From positions 2,712,501 to 2,776,500 of the forward strand of contig NC_050476.1 of NCBI RefSeq assembly GCF_013373865.1: a stretch of DNA of 64,000 bases, written 5' to 3'. Shown piece by piece: positions 61,547-64,000 of the stretch. Made by a program: the position numbers and the translations under genes. This DNA comes from Monomorium pharaonis. Its lineage: Eukaryota; Arthropoda; Insecta; Hymenoptera; Formicidae. Each line of letters begins with the position of its first letter. The first letter of the stretch is position 1. A model generated the notes under the pieces. The model saw only the letters and a list, made by a program, of their open reading frames with translations. It was not told the origin of the DNA and did no database searches.

Positions 61547-64000
61547 CTGACATTAACAAAAATGATGGGCAAAAATAAAAGGACGGGAGAGGATGGTGAT
61601 GTGCCGCCGATCATTGCGGATATCCAGCGATCGGGAAAGCCGTTATTAAATTTTTGCCTTGGGCCGTGGCGGCTCCGCGAACACGCTGATGATTTCAGCT
61701 CGGCTGACGTTTACCTGAACTTTTTGCATCGAGAACATGGGGGAGAATAATAATGCAATATACGTATGTGTGCAATAATGTTAATTATTATGATAATCAA
61801 TTTCTTGTCCCAACACATTTTACGTATTAAGTTTTGCACGATATCTCGTTGTGGCAAAGGACGCTGTCTTCTTCATTGATTGCAATGAAGAATAACTGTT
61901 TCGTATCAATAAAAATTATATGAAATATGATCATTCACTGATTGAAATTGAAAAACTGGTGATAGACTAGATCATTGAATAGTCAATATGAAGCTATACT
62001 TAGAAGTTGAGAAACCATTTTAATTCCGCAGGATTCTTCTACAATCTAACATCTCTTTAATTACAATAAAAACAATTATGTATCGCCTTGAGTCGTATTA
62101 AATTTTTGTAAAGTATCGAAGTTAGATTATTAGATCCACGGTTCGCTGAACTTCCGTCTGACCGGAGCAGATCTAATGGCGAGCGTAATAACATACAGTA
62201 TAATAATATACGATCGATATAGCCGGGGCGTAGGAGAAAGGAAGAAAGAGAGACGCGGAGCGTAATCTCAAATCGAGCGAGACCGCGAGTACTGCCGTTT
62301 ATCGAGGAGGAGGCAAGTCGCAATCAGCGGCAAGACACCCGTGTTACGCTCGGAGTAACGTAGCAAAGCGAAGTAAAAGCAAAGCAAAATCCAGACAGAT
62401 GGATAGGGAACGAGCGCGAGCGCGAGCGCGCGCGCGCCGGTTTTCCGCGCCGATCGAGAAGGGAATTCGCTCCGCGCCGAGAGTTCGTTGCCGTGAAATC
62501 ACTTATTGGACGTCCGGGCGCTTGGACGGTGGCGCACCCGCTACCCCCTTCGGTATACGGGGGACCCGACGCATTGCAACATTATTGCCGAGCGTGTACC
62601 GAGCGGTTAAAGGGTGTTATTACGTGTATCTCCGACGGCCGGACTCGCGGGACTCGCGCGAGAGCTCCGCGGTACATTTCCACGAGTGCTTTTCGATCGC
62701 CCCGTTCGCCGCGCCGGCCGGCGAGCAAAAAGACGACCGCGCACTCGATCGCGTTCCTAGATAGATAGCGCGAACCAGCGGCAATTATCCCTTCCGAGCG
62801 TGGACCGCGAAATCGTACAAATTAATGCGCGCCCGACGACGACAAACGGCATCTCCGACACTCCCCTTCTCCTCGATCTAATTCCAGCTTGTCTGTCGCG
62901 CTGTAATTAATATAATACAATCAGTTGTGGGGCGGACGCGGCTCTTAAACCCCAGGAGCTGCTCCTGATCGATTTCTAATACATACGTATCGCGTCGATC
63001 GATGTACTTTCGCGTATGCCCGTCGTACCCGATGCCAAGACGTATCGAATTGCATAACTATTACATTAATATTGCCGGTGAAATGTACCGAGAGATCTGA
63101 GATATCAAAACGTTATTTTAAAACATATCACATTTCGAACGTCAATGACTAATTGTTGACGACCGCGAAATGAACGGCATCTGTCGATTGTTACGCCATG
63201 TGCGCCGATTATCTCGACACACCGTTCGCATAAAAATCCATCCCGCCTCTTGTGTAGACCAAAGAATGTAAATAACACGGGATGATTATACTCGCCGATA
63301 TATCGCGCGCGCCAAAGTGCTTACGCGCTCTTACGTACGAACGTACGTTTCTCCCCGCATTTTTCAACGCCGCAATTATTGATATTTTTTCCCCCCGTAA
63401 CTTCGCTCGTGTCGTGAGCGAAATGAAATGTATAGCGCGGTCTACGTTTCTAGACGTTAGACACACACACACACACACACACGCGCGCGGCGTTTCGCGA
63501 GATAACGCGCGCCAATTACGATCTCCGTCCGACCGACACGGCCGACAATACTCTTTAATGACTAATAATTTCAGGTGATGCCGATAATTATGAAACCCGC
63601 GCGCGCTCTCGCGATTTCGCGATTATCTCCTCTCGCAATCCTCAGGCGCGCGCAATCCGACTCTCGGGAGAAACAGGGAGAATACGGCAGAGTATCGAAA
63701 TTCCCGCGGAATTTGCTAATTAACGACCGACCGACGAGACGCGTCGACCGGACGCGGGCGCTAATTGCTTACTTTCCTCGTCCCGGAAAGATATCGTCGC
63801 GCCGCGACATGGGCGTGACCGAACGGAAAATCCTAGCTGACGCAGATCAGATCGAGAAAGGATGAACGACTTTCGTTAAGCCGTGTCTGCTGCACCTTGC
63901 GCTAATCGCGCGACGAGCGTCGCGACTTTTTCTCGTGCGACTTATTTTCTTCCATAACGCGTTAAATTCATGAATTTTGTGAGATCCCTTTAACTCCGAT
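61547..64000. other. Non-coding
   Basis: AT-rich 61750-62110, then CpG-rich. A short (GC)n run sits at about 62408-62438. A frame of 62 codons at 61562-61750 (+) overlaps the acceptor tract of the minus-strand exon candidate and is not supported. Confidence 0.5.
63461..63482. repeat. (AC)n microsatellite
   Basis: Eleven units followed by a short (GC)n run. Confidence 0.9.

Noticed and set aside
1..64000. tRNA genes, CRISPR arrays, known microRNA precursors, transposase or reverse transcriptase frames
   Set aside because: I looked for tRNA B-box sequences, regularly spaced repeats, remembered insect microRNA seeds and enzyme motifs. None was convincing. This was by eye, so small RNA genes could be missed.

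Overview
The window looks like nuclear DNA from an insect, most likely a hymenopteran such as an ant. The support is indirect. Splice signals are of the CAG|GTAAGT type. CpG-rich, apparently undepleted stretches alternate sharply with AT-rich blocks. Long perfect (GA)n/(CT)n arrays are common. Several short non-coding inverted-repeat elements are flanked by TA. I see no operons, Shine-Dalgarno sites, CRISPR arrays, tRNA or rRNA genes, or transposase or polymerase reading frames. The species assignment is an inference from composition.

Almost the whole window is non-coding, either long introns or intergenic DNA. The one exon I would annotate with good confidence is on the minus strand at 8778-9206. 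It is 429 nt, with a 3' splice site just above 9206 and a GTGAGT donor just below 8778. It encodes part of a protein with a nine-glutamine run, an acidic stretch and an unrecognised conserved-looking tail. A second, weaker minus-strand exon candidate lies at 61386-61546, with a strong pyrimidine tract, one open frame and a GTAAGT donor. Weaker exon candidates are at 5957-6015 (+), 16610-16709 (+), 24773-24835 (-) and 50212-50368 (+). I could not join any of these into one transcript, and no product is named.

Four GC-rich segments ending in or containing good donor sites resemble promoter or 5' UTR regions: about 14300-14540, 23200-23656, 36400-36527 and 58800-59187. A fifth candidate, 33130-33480, combines repeated GGTCA-type half-sites, an inverted CCAAT box and a TATA-like CATAAAAGG.

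Mobile DNA is represented by small elements without genes: TA-flanked inverted-repeat elements at 16842-17068, 25407-25731 and 41209-41423, a nested fold-back at 40086-40220, and hairpin clusters at 22621-22809, 26154-26188 and 51749-51810. Old local duplications are visible at 2211/2881 and 28484/29156 (both about 670 bp apart). A dispersed repeat pair lies at 45669/53624, and short imperfect tandem duplications at 30751, 34713 and 48954. A 43-bp hairpin at 15135-15177 carries an octamer (ATGCAAAT) in each arm.

Most long open frames here are either frames through simple repeats (Ser-Leu or Arg-Glu runs) or featureless chance frames. They are left out or listed as rejected.
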